Assembly (NCBI RefSeq): GCF_030408675.1
Contig: NZ_CP047200.1
Span: 1,302,001-1,366,000 of the forward strand
Origin: Corynebacterium durum
Lineage (GTDB): Bacteria > Actinomycetota > Actinomycetes > Mycobacteriales > Mycobacteriaceae
DNA: 64,000 bases
Direction of reading: 5' to 3'
Positions 50,876-58,500 of this stretch are shown here, piece by piece (the first letter of the stretch is position 1; each line of letters starts with the position of its first letter). The notes below the pieces were generated by a model. That model was given only the letters and a program-made list of their open reading frames with translations, was not told where the DNA came from and ran no database searches. The position numbers were made by a program, and so were the translations under genes.

Positions 50876-51400
50876 TTGATCCCCGAACAATACAACATCG
50901 ACGAACTCGCCGCCCAACTCAACGACGACTCCGTTGTGCTCGGGGCGTATGGACGAGAACATCCAGGAGCGGAACAGGATATCGCCACCATCCTGGCCAA
51001 CGCGGAAAACCAAGGTCGGGGTTCTTTTGGCTTCGTTGCACTCGATGAAACTCCAGCTCAGACCGCCGACCTCAGGGACATTGCCCAAGAGCTGCTCGAC
51101 ACCACCAATATCAACACCATCATTGTGCGGGCGCCGGGAAGTGGGGCGATTGTAAGCGATCAGTACTCTCGTAAGACCGTTGAATTGGCGCAATGGGATC
51201 TGTTGGGGAATCCAGACTATGTCAGTGCCGTGGACAACTATGTGGCCAGTGTGAGTAGCGATTCCACCCCATGGGGGCTGGTCACTGTCGGCCTATGTCT
51301 GGTGATCGTTGCAGCAGTCGTGTGCACGTTTTTGAGCTTGACGTTGCGTGTACATACATCTGAAAAATCTGCACGTCTAAAGGGGCCCTTGGCTATGTGA
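50876..51400 (+). CDS. Rv1476-like membrane protein, 174 aa
   Basis: Conserved in Mycobacteriales between acn and the ripA-type gene. An N-terminal soluble domain (about 1-125: MIPEQYNIDELAAQL, INTIIVRAPGSGAIVSDQYSR) resembles the TPM-like fold of membrane proteins seen at this position, followed by one hydrophobic helix (about 135-157) and a short basic tail. TTG 50876 is preceded by GGAAGG (50863-50868) 7 nt upstream. The function is unknown; synteny suggests a link to the adjacent peptidoglycan hydrolase. Its stop codon is part of a terminator stem. Confidence 0.82.
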   Translation: MIPEQYNIDELAAQLNDDSVVLGAYGREHPGAEQDIATILANAENQGRGSFGFVALDETPAQTADLRDIAQELLDTTNINTIIVRAPGSGAIVSDQYSRKTVELAQWDLLGNPDYVSAVDNYVASVSSDSTPWGLVTVGLCLVIVAAVVCTFLSLTLRVHTSEKSARLKGPLAM

Positions 51401-51427
51401 CAGACTTCATAGTCTGTGATTTTTTTG
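51400..51427 (+). terminator. Intrinsic terminator after the Rv1476-like gene
   Basis: Stem ACAGACT (51400-51406) / AGTCTGT (51411-51417) with loop TCAT, then GATTTTTTT. Its first base is the last base of the upstream stop codon. Confidence 0.85.
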
Positions 51428-51437
51428 TTAACCGCGC

Positions 51438-51484
51438 AGGCCAGCACCATATCTACCATCCTCTGGATGGCATGGTGTTGGCCT
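51438..51484 (+). repeat. Two-part long hairpin upstream of the NlpC/P60 gene
   Basis: Outer arms AGGCCAGCACCAT (51438-51450) and ATGGTGTTGGCCT (51472-51484) pair over 13 bp with one G-U. Inside them a second stem CCATCC-TCT-GGATGG (51456-51470) is perfect. TTTACTT follows, so it may be a second, weaker terminator. Confidence 0.65.
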
Positions 51485-51534
51485 TTACTTGTGTGACCAA
51501 TGAGATTGAAGTGTTGTTTGTTGTGAAAGTGGAC

Positions 51535-51540
51535 TATTGT
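51535..51540 (+). promoter_or_regulatory. Possible -10 of the NlpC/P60 gene
   Basis: TATTGT, predicting a leader of about 180 nt that includes the riboswitch candidate. The -35 match is poor. Confidence 0.3.
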
Positions 51541-51581
51541 TAAGAATGTCGGCTCACGGGGTTGGTTTGTGACGTCGATAA

Positions 51582-51694
51582 CCACGCTAAACCGCACATC
51601 ATGGTGTGCAGCGGGCACGTGGGGAAGCATGCCACGCACCACCAGACGTGAGGCAGCTGCTTATTCGACGCAGACAATCAACCTCGTGGGCGGG
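51582..51694 (+). ncRNA. Candidate cyclic-di-AMP (ydaO/yuaA-type) riboswitch in the leader of the NlpC/P60 gene
   Basis: The 3' part contains GACA-N3-AACCTCGT-GGGCG (51671-51690 region), very close to the conserved ydaO end GACAGCUAACCUCGUAGGCG. The 5' part has CGCTAAACC (compare GCCGAAUCC), a small hairpin GCACA...TGTGC, then CGGGCACGTGGGGAAGCATG (compare the GGGGGA core). CC-CGC (51582-51587) can close P1 with GCG-GG at the end. ydaO elements are known upstream of cell-wall hydrolase genes in actinobacteria. The alignment was made by eye, and some core positions differ. Confidence 0.45.
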
Positions 51695-51725
51695 CTTTTA
51701 TTTGGTTCACATAAAAGGAGTTTTC

Positions 51726-53432
51726 GTGGCACGCACGCGATTCACTCGGCGGCTGATTGCCATTGCACTGAGCAGCACAATACTGACCGCGACAATCGCA
51801 TCACCTGAGGCAGGGTTGGCGCAGCCCGTCAATCCAGATGATTCGGAAATCGCCACGGCGGAAAGCAATGTGAACACAAACTCACGCAACGTCGCACAGT
51901 TGGCCAATACACTCAGCAACACCCAGAACGACATCAGTCGCCTGGAAAACGAAATGGGCGGATTGCGGGAAGCGGTCAACAAAGCCCTTGTTGACCTCCA
52001 TGATGCTCAAGCATCCGCAGAGCAAGCCCGCCAAGCTGCCCGCGCCGCCCGCCAGGAACTCGACGATGTACAAAACCAGATGACCCAGGCGCAGCAGCGG
52101 CTCGACGAGTTTTCACGCTCTGCCTACCGCAAGGGTGCCTCCAATCCGGGCGTGTCAGGGGTCGCGGGGACCAAACACTCTAACGATGCCCTTGACCGAC
52201 AAACCTACCTACGCACCAACATTGCCAAGCAACGCGCCATCATCGACCACCTCGATCACCTGCGCACTGACAAAGCCAACAAAGAATCACAGCTGCGAGA
52301 AGCCAGCAAGCTGGCAGAACAACGCGAGGCGCAAGCTGCTCAGGCCAAAGAAGCGGCACAGAATGCCATTAATGAAAATTCCCGCCTGATTGAGCAGCGC
52401 ACCGCGTCTCTGAAGAACCTAATGGCGCAGCGCGATGACGCGCAGAAGAAGCTTGATGCCGCCAAGTCCACGTCCGACACGTTGAATAATCAGCGCAAGG
52501 AATATCAGGATTATCAGAAAGCCAAGGAAGAGCGGGAGCGTGCCGAAGCTGAGGCTGCAGCTGCGGAGAAAGCTCGCCACGATGCCGAACAAACCCAGGC
52601 TGATGCCCAGGCCCGTGCGGACGCCGAGGCGGACGCTGCAGCAACAGCAAACGACGCACATAAATCAGATGCTGAAGAGCGGGCGCGTACCGCCGCTGAT
52701 GAGGCCGAACGTGCGCGCACTAATACACAAGAAAAGACAACCCAAGCTCAGCAAGCGCAACAGCACCACGATGCTGCAACGGCCGCCGCGGCTGATGCGG
52801 CAGCCAAGATTGCCGAGCTATCACCGGATCACACCAATCTGGACAGCCCGTACCCCACGGACTTGGATGCTGACGCTGCCACCATCGCAGCCTTGCAAGG
52901 CCCTCAACAGGACAACCAACAGGATGATGCGGCCACCGGTAGTAGCAGCTCCTCGCTGAGCACTCTCGACACCGTTACCAGCGATGCGTCTGCGAGCGTC
53001 AGCGGATCAAAGGAAGAGAAAATCGAGGCCGTCATTGCACGCGCACAGTCCCAGGTGGGGCTGCCATACGCTTGGGGCGGAGGTAACGCCAGTGGCCCGA
53101 CTCAGGGTATCCGCGACGGCGGCGTTGCCGATTCCTTCGGCGATTACAATAAGGTCGGCTTCGACTGTTCTGGGCTAGTGCTGTATGCCTTCGCCGGTGT
53201 CGGCATTGCATTGCCACATTACACGGGTTATCAGTATGAACGTGGCACTAAAATCTCACCGAATGAGATACAGCGCGGTGACCTGATTTTCTACGGCCCC
53301 AATGCCGAGGACCACGTGGCCATTTATCTTGGTGACGGCCAGATGCTCGAAGCCCCACAGTCTGGCTCTCAGGTGCAGGTTTCTCCTGTGCGGTGGACCG
53401 GTATGAGCCCGTATGCAGTGCGTTTGATCTAA
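51726..53432 (+). CDS. Secreted NlpC/P60 peptidoglycan endopeptidase (RipA/RipC type), 568 aa
   Basis: Predicted D,L-endopeptidase cutting peptide stems during cell separation. Order: signal peptide (RRLIAIALSSTILTATIA, cleavage near GLA before QP), long coiled coil (about 45-380, very rich in Ala, Gln, Glu, Arg), an acidic/Ser linker, and the NlpC/P60 domain (about 430-568) with catalytic Cys481 in GFDCSGLV, His530 in EDHVAIYLG and the PYAWGG motif. The coiled coil resembles FtsX-regulated hydrolases. GTG 51726 has AAGGAG 5 nt upstream. The position next to acn matches C. glutamicum and ripA in mycobacteria. Confidence 0.94.
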   Translation: MARTRFTRRLIAIALSSTILTATIASPEAGLAQPVNPDDSEIATAESNVNTNSRNVAQLANTLSNTQNDISRLENEMGGLREAVNKALVDLHDAQASAEQARQAARAARQELDDVQNQMTQAQQRLDEFSRSAYRKGASNPGVSGVAGTKHSNDALDRQTYLRTNIAKQRAIIDHLDHLRTDKANKESQLREASKLAEQREAQAAQAKEAAQNAINENSRLIEQRTASLKNLMAQRDDAQKKLDAAKSTSDTLNNQRKEYQDYQKAKEERERAEAEAAAAEKARHDAEQTQADAQARADAEADAAATANDAHKSDAEERARTAADEAERARTNTQEKTTQAQQAQQHHDAATAAAADAAAKIAELSPDHTNLDSPYPTDLDADAATIAALQGPQQDNQQDDAATGSSSSSLSTLDTVTSDASASVSGSKEEKIEAVIARAQSQVGLPYAWGGGNASGPTQGIRDGGVADSFGDYNKVGFDCSGLVLYAFAGVGIALPHYTGYQYERGTKISPNEIQRGDLIFYGPNAEDHVAIYLGDGQMLEAPQSGSQVQVSPVRWTGMSPYAVRLI

Positions 53433-53435
53433 CTA

Positions 53436-53482
53436 ACCCAACACCGCCGTGCGTGGTTCTCACTTGAAGGTCGGTGTTGGGT
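53436..53482 (+). terminator. Hairpin between the NlpC/P60 gene and hemH
   Basis: Perfect arms ACCCAACACCG (53436-53446) and CGGTGTTGGGT (53472-53482) with a 25-nt loop. No T run follows; the last base is the first base of the hemH -10 box. Terminator function is therefore uncertain. Confidence 0.5.
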
Positions 53483-53487
53483 ATTGT
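53482..53487 (+). promoter_or_regulatory. Candidate -10 box for leaderless hemH
   Basis: TATTGT ends 7 nt before ATG 53495; no ribosome site is present. Confidence 0.5.
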
Positions 53488-53494
53488 GTTCCCT

Positions 53495-54574
53495 ATGCCT
53501 CCAACTTTTGATGCATTGTTATTTTTATCTTTTGGTGGTCCCGAGGGTCATGAGGATGTGCGTCCATTTTTAGAAAACGTCACACGCGGGCGAGGAGTGC
53601 CCCCAGAACGTTTGGATGAAGTTGAAGTGCATTACCACCATTTTGGTGGAGTCAGTCCTCTGAACGAACTGAATCGCGAGATCATCGCCAACGTTCAAGC
53701 AGAGTTGAAAGCCCAAGGGCTTGATCTGCCAATGTACTTTGGCAACAGAAACTGGCACCCCCTCGCTGCAGATACCGCTGTCGAGATGGAAAAGGCAGGG
53801 GTGCGCCGCGCACTAGTGTTCGCCACCTCGGCGTGGGCAGGGTACTCAGGCTGCAGGCAGTACGACGAAGACATTGATGCCATGCGTCAGCATCTCAAGA
53901 ATCAGGGGTTGAATGACATTGAGTTCACCAAGCTCCGTCAGTTCTATGACCACCCGCTCTATATCGAAGCAATGACGGAGGCCGTCCAAGAGGCTTTCGC
54001 CGATCTGCCAGACGACTTGTGCGACAACGCTAGGCTTATTTTCACCGCCCACTCCATTCCCATGTCTGCAGATCACACCTCGGGTATTGACGCCGACGGC
54101 GCACTGTACTCACGCCAGGTTCAGGAATCCGCAGCTCTGGTGGCTCAGCAGCTGGGAATCACAGAGTTCGATGTGGTCTGGCAATCCCGGTCCGGCCCCG
54201 AGCACGTGCCGTGGTTGGAACCGGACATCGTGGACCACGTCGCTGATCTTCACTCCTCTGGTTATCCAGCGGCCATCGTGTGTCCCATAGGGTTCATCTC
54301 TGACCACATTGAAGTGGTGTGGGATTTGGATTCGGAGCTTGCAGAGGAGGCGGAACAACTGGGCATGTACATTGAACGCACCCGAACCGCCGGACCAACT
54401 CCGCATTTCGCATCCATGGTGGTGGAGCTGGTCAAGGAACTTATCGACGCCGCCCCTCCACGCCGCCTCGGTACAGCACCGCTGAAAGGGTGCTCCGTTA
54501 ACGGAGCACCCTGTGACACGCAGTGCTGTACTCCACCTCAGCGCTTGAGACGACCCCACTCGGCCACCGCGTAG
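53495..54574 (+). CDS. hemH: Ferrochelatase (coproporphyrin/protoporphyrin), 359 aa
   Basis: Inserts iron into the porphyrin ring. In actinobacteria this is usually coproporphyrin III (CpfC activity), followed by decarboxylation to heme. [11 protein letters not shown], the metal-binding His in FTAHSIPMS (about 185), [16 protein letters not shown] and [17 protein letters not shown] are conserved. The C-terminus has Cys333, Cys340, Cys344 and Cys345, reminiscent of [2Fe-2S] ferrochelatases. ATG 53495 is used rather than an upstream in-frame start because the family begins just before this point. A perfect 24-bp palindrome lies inside the 3' end, and the last 37 nt overlap the convergent gene. 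Confidence 0.94.
   Translation: MPPTFDALLFLSFGGPEGHEDVRPFLENVTRGRGVPPERLDEVEVHYHHFGGVSPLNELNREIIANVQAELKAQGLDLPMYFGNRNWHPLAADTAVEMEKAGVRRALVFATSAWAGYSGCRQYDEDIDAMRQHLKNQGLNDIEFTKLRQFYDHPLYIEAMTEAVQEAFADLPDDLCDNARLIFTAHSIPMSADHTSGIDADGALYSRQVQESAALVAQQLGITEFDVVWQSRSGPEHVPWLEPDIVDHVADLHSSGYPAAIVCPIGFISDHIEVVWDLDSELAEEAEQLGMYIERTRTAGPTPHFASMVVELVKELIDAAPPRRLGTAPLKGCSVNGAPCDTQCCTPPQRLRRPHSATA
54488..54511. repeat. Perfect 24-bp palindrome inside hemH 3' end
   Basis: GGGTGCTCCGTT (54488-54499) is immediately followed by its exact reverse complement AACGGAGCACCC (54500-54511). It encodes part of the cysteine-rich tail of HemH. No T run follows on either strand. Confidence 0.85.
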
Positions 54575-55278
54575 TTTACAGCCGCGATGCGGGCGTGCCT
54601 GATCGGTCGGGTTAACGCCAATAACTCAGCATCAAGGCTGTGATCACCGCTGTAGCTGATCACAGCCTCAATGATGGCACTGATGTGGTCGGCTCGGGTA
54701 AGTAATTTTAGTGTTCGCTGTGGTGTGGCATCAGGCAAACCTGAAAGATCATAGGTGTCGCCCACCATGCCAACGATGAGTCGCGGATTAGCGAGAGTAT
54801 CGCTGCGGTAGCCGCGGGCGTCGATAAGCGTGGCGGCACGGCGGATAGCCTCGCTGAGCTCTAGGTCTGCCTCACCCGGAGTGGGAATATGGGGGCTTGG
54901 CAGAGCATCAGTGAGATGAAACCAACGGGGATTATCCAGCGGTGGAGTAATCACGACCTGCTCATTGGGGACGGGTGAAGCAAACACCAATGCTCCGCTG
55001 TGCTGGGCAGCCAGCGCGGCGTCGCTACCTGCGGGAAGGTGTGGCGCATCACCCGGACCCGGGAACTCCAGCCGCACAATGGGTTCGCCAGTGGGATTGT
55101 CGTCCAGCAGGGGAGAGGCATGACGGCGAAGCGCAGTAAACATATCCAAGGACGGGGCCCCACCGAGATCAATAAGGGCTGTTTCGGTGTCATCGTAGGA
55201 TTCCAGCCCATACAGCCACGCGGCTATCCAAATGGCAGCGTTGTGCAAAGGCGTGTACACGTGTGATCGGAAATTCAT
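54538..55278 (-). CDS. Conserved corynebacterial protein of unknown function, 246 aa
   Basis: I do not recognise a domain. The N-terminal third carries [26 protein letters not shown]; the middle has [19 protein letters not shown] and a Pro-rich [13 protein letters not shown]; the C-terminal half is helical with [20 protein letters not shown]. It is cytosolic by appearance, with no signal peptide and no clear membrane helix. ATG start, divergent from the DUF3097 gene by 34 nt, and convergent with hemH, overlapping its end by 37 nt. Confidence 0.75.
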   Translation of the reverse strand: MNFRSHVYTPLHNAAIWIAAWLYGLESYDDTETALIDLGGAPSLDMFTALRRHASPLLDDNPTGEPIVRLEFPGPGDAPHLPAGSDAALAAQHSGALVFASPVPNEQVVITPPLDNPRWFHLTDALPSPHIPTPGEADLELSEAIRRAATLIDARGYRSDTLANPRLIVGMVGDTYDLSGLPDATPQRTLKLLTRADHISAIIEAVISYSGDHSLDAELLALTRPIRHARIAAVNYAVAEWGRLKR

Positions 55279-55312
55279 GGCCGCGCCAGTTTAGCCGATA
55301 GGGTAGGAAACC

Positions 55313-56155
55313 ATGAGCATCAACGATCCGTACGGTGGTGACATTTTCGCCGGGCACGCACGCAACAAAACCCCCGACTATCCAACTGTTCCCGCCGAAC
55401 CCGGCCTGGTGGTAGAAGTACGAGCCACCGGATACGTTGGTGCTGTAGTGGGGTTTGAACGCACCTATGACGGGGATTTTGTTCGCCTTGAGGATCGTCA
55501 CGGCGCGCAACACCTGTTCAAACTCCGCACAGGTGCCTTCATGGTCGATGGGCAGATCGTGTCGCTCACGCGCTTTGTAGCCAAACAACAGCCCGCCCGC
55601 TCCAACTCCGGCTCCCGGAAAGTCGCCGGTGTGCAAGCGAAAGTCGCGGCACCATCTCGAATCTGGGTTGAAGGCATCCATGACGCAGCGATCGTGGAGA
55701 AAGTCTGGGGCCACGACCTGCGAGTAGAGGGCGTGGTTGTCGAATACTTGGAAGGCTTGGACAACCTTCCCGAACGATTAGCGGAATTCCAACCAGGCCC
55801 CGGGCGCAGGGTCGGCGTGCTTGCCGACCACCTAGTGACAGGCTCAAAAGAGACACGCCTGACCGAACAAGTCGGGCCACATGTAGCCGTCACCGGACAC
55901 CCCTTCATTGATATTTGGGCCGCAGTGAAACCAGAGCGACTAGGCATGCGTGCCTGGCCCGACGTTCCCCGTAACGAAGACTGGAAAACCGGAATATGCC
56001 GCAGATTAGGCTGGGACGACACCCGGGAGGGGTGGAACCGGGTGTACGGGGCAGTGAATGGCTTCCGGGACCTCGATTCAACACTTATCGGCGCAGTAGA
56101 GCGCCTTATCGACTTTGTTACTATCCCAGAAGTCTCCAAGTCAGATCTTATGTAA
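55313..56155 (+). CDS. DUF3097 family protein, possibly TOPRIM-like, 280 aa
   Basis: Conserved actinobacterial protein. The N-terminal part (about 1-90) forms a small beta-rich domain (VVVEVRATGYVGAVVGFE, LFKLRTGAFMVDG). The C-terminal part starts with SRIWVEGIHDAAIVEKVWG, resembling the Glu-x-x-x-Asp opening of a TOPRIM motif, and continues with VEYLEGLDNLPERL, VGVLADHLV and GHPFIDIWAAVKPERLG, where a DxD-like second metal motif might be expected. Function unknown. ATG with TAGGA upstream. The gene stands alone between a divergent unknown gene and the nfeD/SPFH pair. Confidence 0.82.
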   Translation: MSINDPYGGDIFAGHARNKTPDYPTVPAEPGLVVEVRATGYVGAVVGFERTYDGDFVRLEDRHGAQHLFKLRTGAFMVDGQIVSLTRFVAKQQPARSNSGSRKVAGVQAKVAAPSRIWVEGIHDAAIVEKVWGHDLRVEGVVVEYLEGLDNLPERLAEFQPGPGRRVGVLADHLVTGSKETRLTEQVGPHVAVTGHPFIDIWAAVKPERLGMRAWPDVPRNEDWKTGICRRLGWDDTREGWNRVYGAVNGFRDLDSTLIGAVERLIDFVTIPEVSKSDLM

Positions 56156-56170
56156 GGCTATTTTTCCACG

Positions 56171-56176
56171 TATCCT
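56171..56176 (+). promoter_or_regulatory. Candidate -10 box for leaderless nfeD-like gene
   Basis: TATCCT ends 7 nt before GTG 56184, with no ribosome site between. Confidence 0.5.
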
Positions 56177-56183
56177 TGAAAAC

Positions 56184-56612
56184 GTGGGTGTATTTATTTG
56201 GTTAATTGCCGCATTGATACTAGCCTGTGGCGAACTAGCGATTGGCGATTTCACGCTACTCATGCTCGCCGGTGGCGCATTAGCCGCCGCTGGTGTCTCA
56301 CTTGCTCATGTGCCGACATGGATTGAAGTTGTTGTGTTCGGCGTGACATCAATCGGCATGATTTTCTCCCTACGCCCAATGCTGAGAAAAAGGCTGCTGA
56401 CGGCCCCCACGTTAGATACGTCGGTGCAGGCTTTAGTGGGTGCCACCGCACCCGTGATTGAAACGGTAGACCCCCACGGGGGACAGATCCGCCTTGACGG
56501 GTCGATTTGGTCTGCCCGCAGCCTCGACCCCTCTGAAACGTTTGCTGTGGGCGACACCGTCAATGTCATCAGCATTGACGGTGCCACCGCAGTTATATGG
56601 AAGGCACAGTAA
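56184..56612 (+). CDS. NfeD-like membrane protein, 142 aa
   Basis: Short NfeD type. Two to three hydrophobic helices fill residues 1-75 (MGVFIWLIAALILACGEL, FTLLMLAGGALAAAG, IEVVVFGVTSIGMIFSLRP), followed by a C-terminal OB-fold soluble domain (LVGATAPVIETVDPHGGQIRLDG...VGDTVNVISIDGATAVIW). NfeD proteins work with SPFH/stomatin partners in the membrane, and the next gene is such a partner, overlapping by one base. GTG 56184 is supported by the promoter spacing; the frame extends upstream into the DUF3097 gene. Confidence 0.9.
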   Translation: MGVFIWLIAALILACGELAIGDFTLLMLAGGALAAAGVSLAHVPTWIEVVVFGVTSIGMIFSLRPMLRKRLLTAPTLDTSVQALVGATAPVIETVDPHGGQIRLDGSIWSARSLDPSETFAVGDTVNVISIDGATAVIWKAQ

Positions 56613-57790
56613 TGACATTTGGAACAGTTTTATTCGGCGTCTTAATTCTGCTGATTGTTGTGGTGGTAGCTCGCTCTGTCGCCCTCATTCCGCAAGGTGA
56701 AGCCGCCGTTATTGAACGCCTCGGCAGGTATACACGCACGGTGTCTGGTGGGCTGACTTTGCTCATCCCGTTTATTGACCGTATCCGTGCAAAAGTAGAT
56801 ACCCGCGAGCGCGTGTTTTCTTTCCCACCACAAGCGGTGATCACCCAAGACAACCTCACTGTGGCCATCGACACGGTAGTGACATTCCAGGTCAACGAAC
56901 CGGAACGCGCCATCTACGGCGTGGACAACTACATCGTCGGCGTGGAACAGATCTCCACCGCAACGCTTCGCGACGTCGTGGGCGGCATGACGCTGGAAGA
57001 AACCCTCACCTCACGCGAGGTGATTAACCGCAGGCTACGCGGCGAACTAGATGCCGCCACCACCAAATGGGGCCTGCGCATCAGCCGCGTCGAACTCAAG
57101 GCCATTGATCCGCCACCATCCATCCAACAGTCCATGGAAATGCAGATGAAGGCGGACCGTGAAAAGCGCGCCATGATCCTTAACGCCGAAGGCCAGCGCG
57201 AGGCAGATATCAAAACCGCAGAAGGTGAAAAGCAAGCAAAGATCCTTGCCGCAGAAGGTGAAAAACACGCCGCCATCCTCGCCGCCGAGGCAGAGCGCCA
57301 AGCCGTGATCCTCCGTGCCGAAGGCGAACGCGCCGGGATGTTCCTCCGCGCACAAGGTGAAGCCCGGGCAATCCAGAAAGTCAACGCTGCCATCCGCGCA
57401 GCCCAAATTACCCCTGAAGTACTGGCCTACCAATATTTGGAGAAACTGCCGAAGATCGCCGAAGGCTCCGCCAACAAAGTCTGGGTGGTGCCCAGCCAAT
57501 TTGGCGACTCCCTCGAACAATTCGCCAAGACACTGGCAAACAAAGACGACGACGGCATCTTCCGCTACGAACCCACCGAAGTGGACGCACGCACCCAAGA
57601 ACTCGCGGACCAAGACGCAGACACCCAACACTGGTTCTCCACCGAATCCGACCCCGAAATCGCCGCCGCCGTTGCTGCAGCAAACGCAGTGGCCCAAAAA
57701 TCGGTGGATTCCGAACCACCACAGGCACCCGTCATGCCATCACCGGAGCAACCCAACATCCCCGATGCCCAGTACGGGATAGAGAACTAA
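56612..57790 (+). CDS. SPFH/band 7 (stomatin-like, QmcA-type) protein, 392 aa
   Basis: Membrane-microdomain scaffold. One N-terminal helix (TVLFGVLILLIVVVVARSVALI), then the band 7 domain (about 20-200: PQGEAAVIERLGRYTRTVSGGL, QAVITQDNLTVAIDTVVTFQV, the WGLRISRVELKAIDPP signature), then a coiled coil with repeated AEGE(R/K) units (about 200-260) and an acidic, Pro-rich tail. ATG 56612 overlaps the nfeD stop and has GGAAGG 7 nt upstream; ATG 56597 would place the ribosome site inside the gene. Likely forms a functional pair with the NfeD protein. Confidence 0.92.
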   Translation: MTFGTVLFGVLILLIVVVVARSVALIPQGEAAVIERLGRYTRTVSGGLTLLIPFIDRIRAKVDTRERVFSFPPQAVITQDNLTVAIDTVVTFQVNEPERAIYGVDNYIVGVEQISTATLRDVVGGMTLEETLTSREVINRRLRGELDAATTKWGLRISRVELKAIDPPPSIQQSMEMQMKADREKRAMILNAEGQREADIKTAEGEKQAKILAAEGEKHAAILAAEAERQAVILRAEGERAGMFLRAQGEARAIQKVNAAIRAAQITPEVLAYQYLEKLPKIAEGSANKVWVVPSQFGDSLEQFAKTLANKDDDGIFRYEPTEVDARTQELADQDADTQHWFSTESDPEIAAAVAAANAVAQKSVDSEPPQAPVMPSPEQPNIPDAQYGIEN

Positions 57791-57797
57791 CGCGCCG

Positions 57798-58400
57798 CTA
57801 CAGTTCTTCGGCACGCTGCAACAGGTTCACCGCAAGGTGCCAACCCGCTGACTCAGCTTGCCACCCGGCCGCCTGGAGACGCTGCGACATCGCCTGCTTA
57901 GAGATGCCCAGCTCCTGGGCGGCTTCATTTTGGTTATACCCCGCCCGCATCAGCGAGGTTGCCTCCCGGCCCTCCAACGTGCGCTTAGACAACACATGCC
58001 CCAGCATGCAAAACACCCCAGAAATATCAGCAGTGTAGCGCGCAGGATCAGCACCACGGGCATCAATACGCGCCTTCACCACCCCAGCCTTACCGAGTTT
58101 ACCCACCGCAGCAGTGGCCAGCTTTCGAACGCGTTCCACTGCTTCCACACTGTCAGAACCCAGATGTTCCCGCCGATGAGGTATAACACCGATCCCCACC
58201 GACCACTCCGCCGCAGACAACAACGCCATCGTGGCGTTAGTCACCGCCGCAGCACTGGACACATTGGCGCACATGTCCTCCACATCAAGAATGTGAAACG
58301 CCTCAACACCATCAGTGGCGGCAAGTGCAGTAGCAAACCGCTGAACATAGTCGGCGCGTTGGATCTCGCGGCCACGATACCGAGCGTGCAAAGCGAACAT
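57798..58400 (-). CDS. HTH-containing conserved protein of unknown function, 200 aa
   Basis: The C-terminal 65 residues contain a helix-turn-helix of sigma-70 region 4-like type: RAGYNQNEAAQELGISKQAMSQRLQAAGW. The N-terminal 130 residues (VQRFATALAAT, WSVGIGVIP, ARGADPARYTADI) loosely resemble SatD-like/cyclase-homology regulators, which I hold only as a suggestion. Probably a DNA-binding regulator sensing something through the N-domain. ATG start; convergent with the SPFH gene and divergent from nothing close by. No operator identified. Confidence 0.7.
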   Translation of the reverse strand: MFALHARYRGREIQRADYVQRFATALAATDGVEAFHILDVEDMCANVSSAAAVTNATMALLSAAEWSVGIGVIPHRREHLGSDSVEAVERVRKLATAAVGKLGKAGVVKARIDARGADPARYTADISGVFCMLGHVLSKRTLEGREATSLMRAGYNQNEAAQELGISKQAMSQRLQAAGWQAESAGWHLAVNLLQRAEEL

Positions 58401-58500
58401 TGACGAGGAAAAACCTTAACTAAGCGCGAATTTTCACTGATAATTCCGTTTAGTCTACCGTCTGGGCTTGATCAAGGGAGGAAACACGCGAATGAGTGTC

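Noticed and set aside
50777..51193. 138-codon minus-strand frame upstream of the Rv1476-like gene
   Set aside because: Overlaps the recognised membrane-protein gene and its promoter and hairpin; no family similarity.
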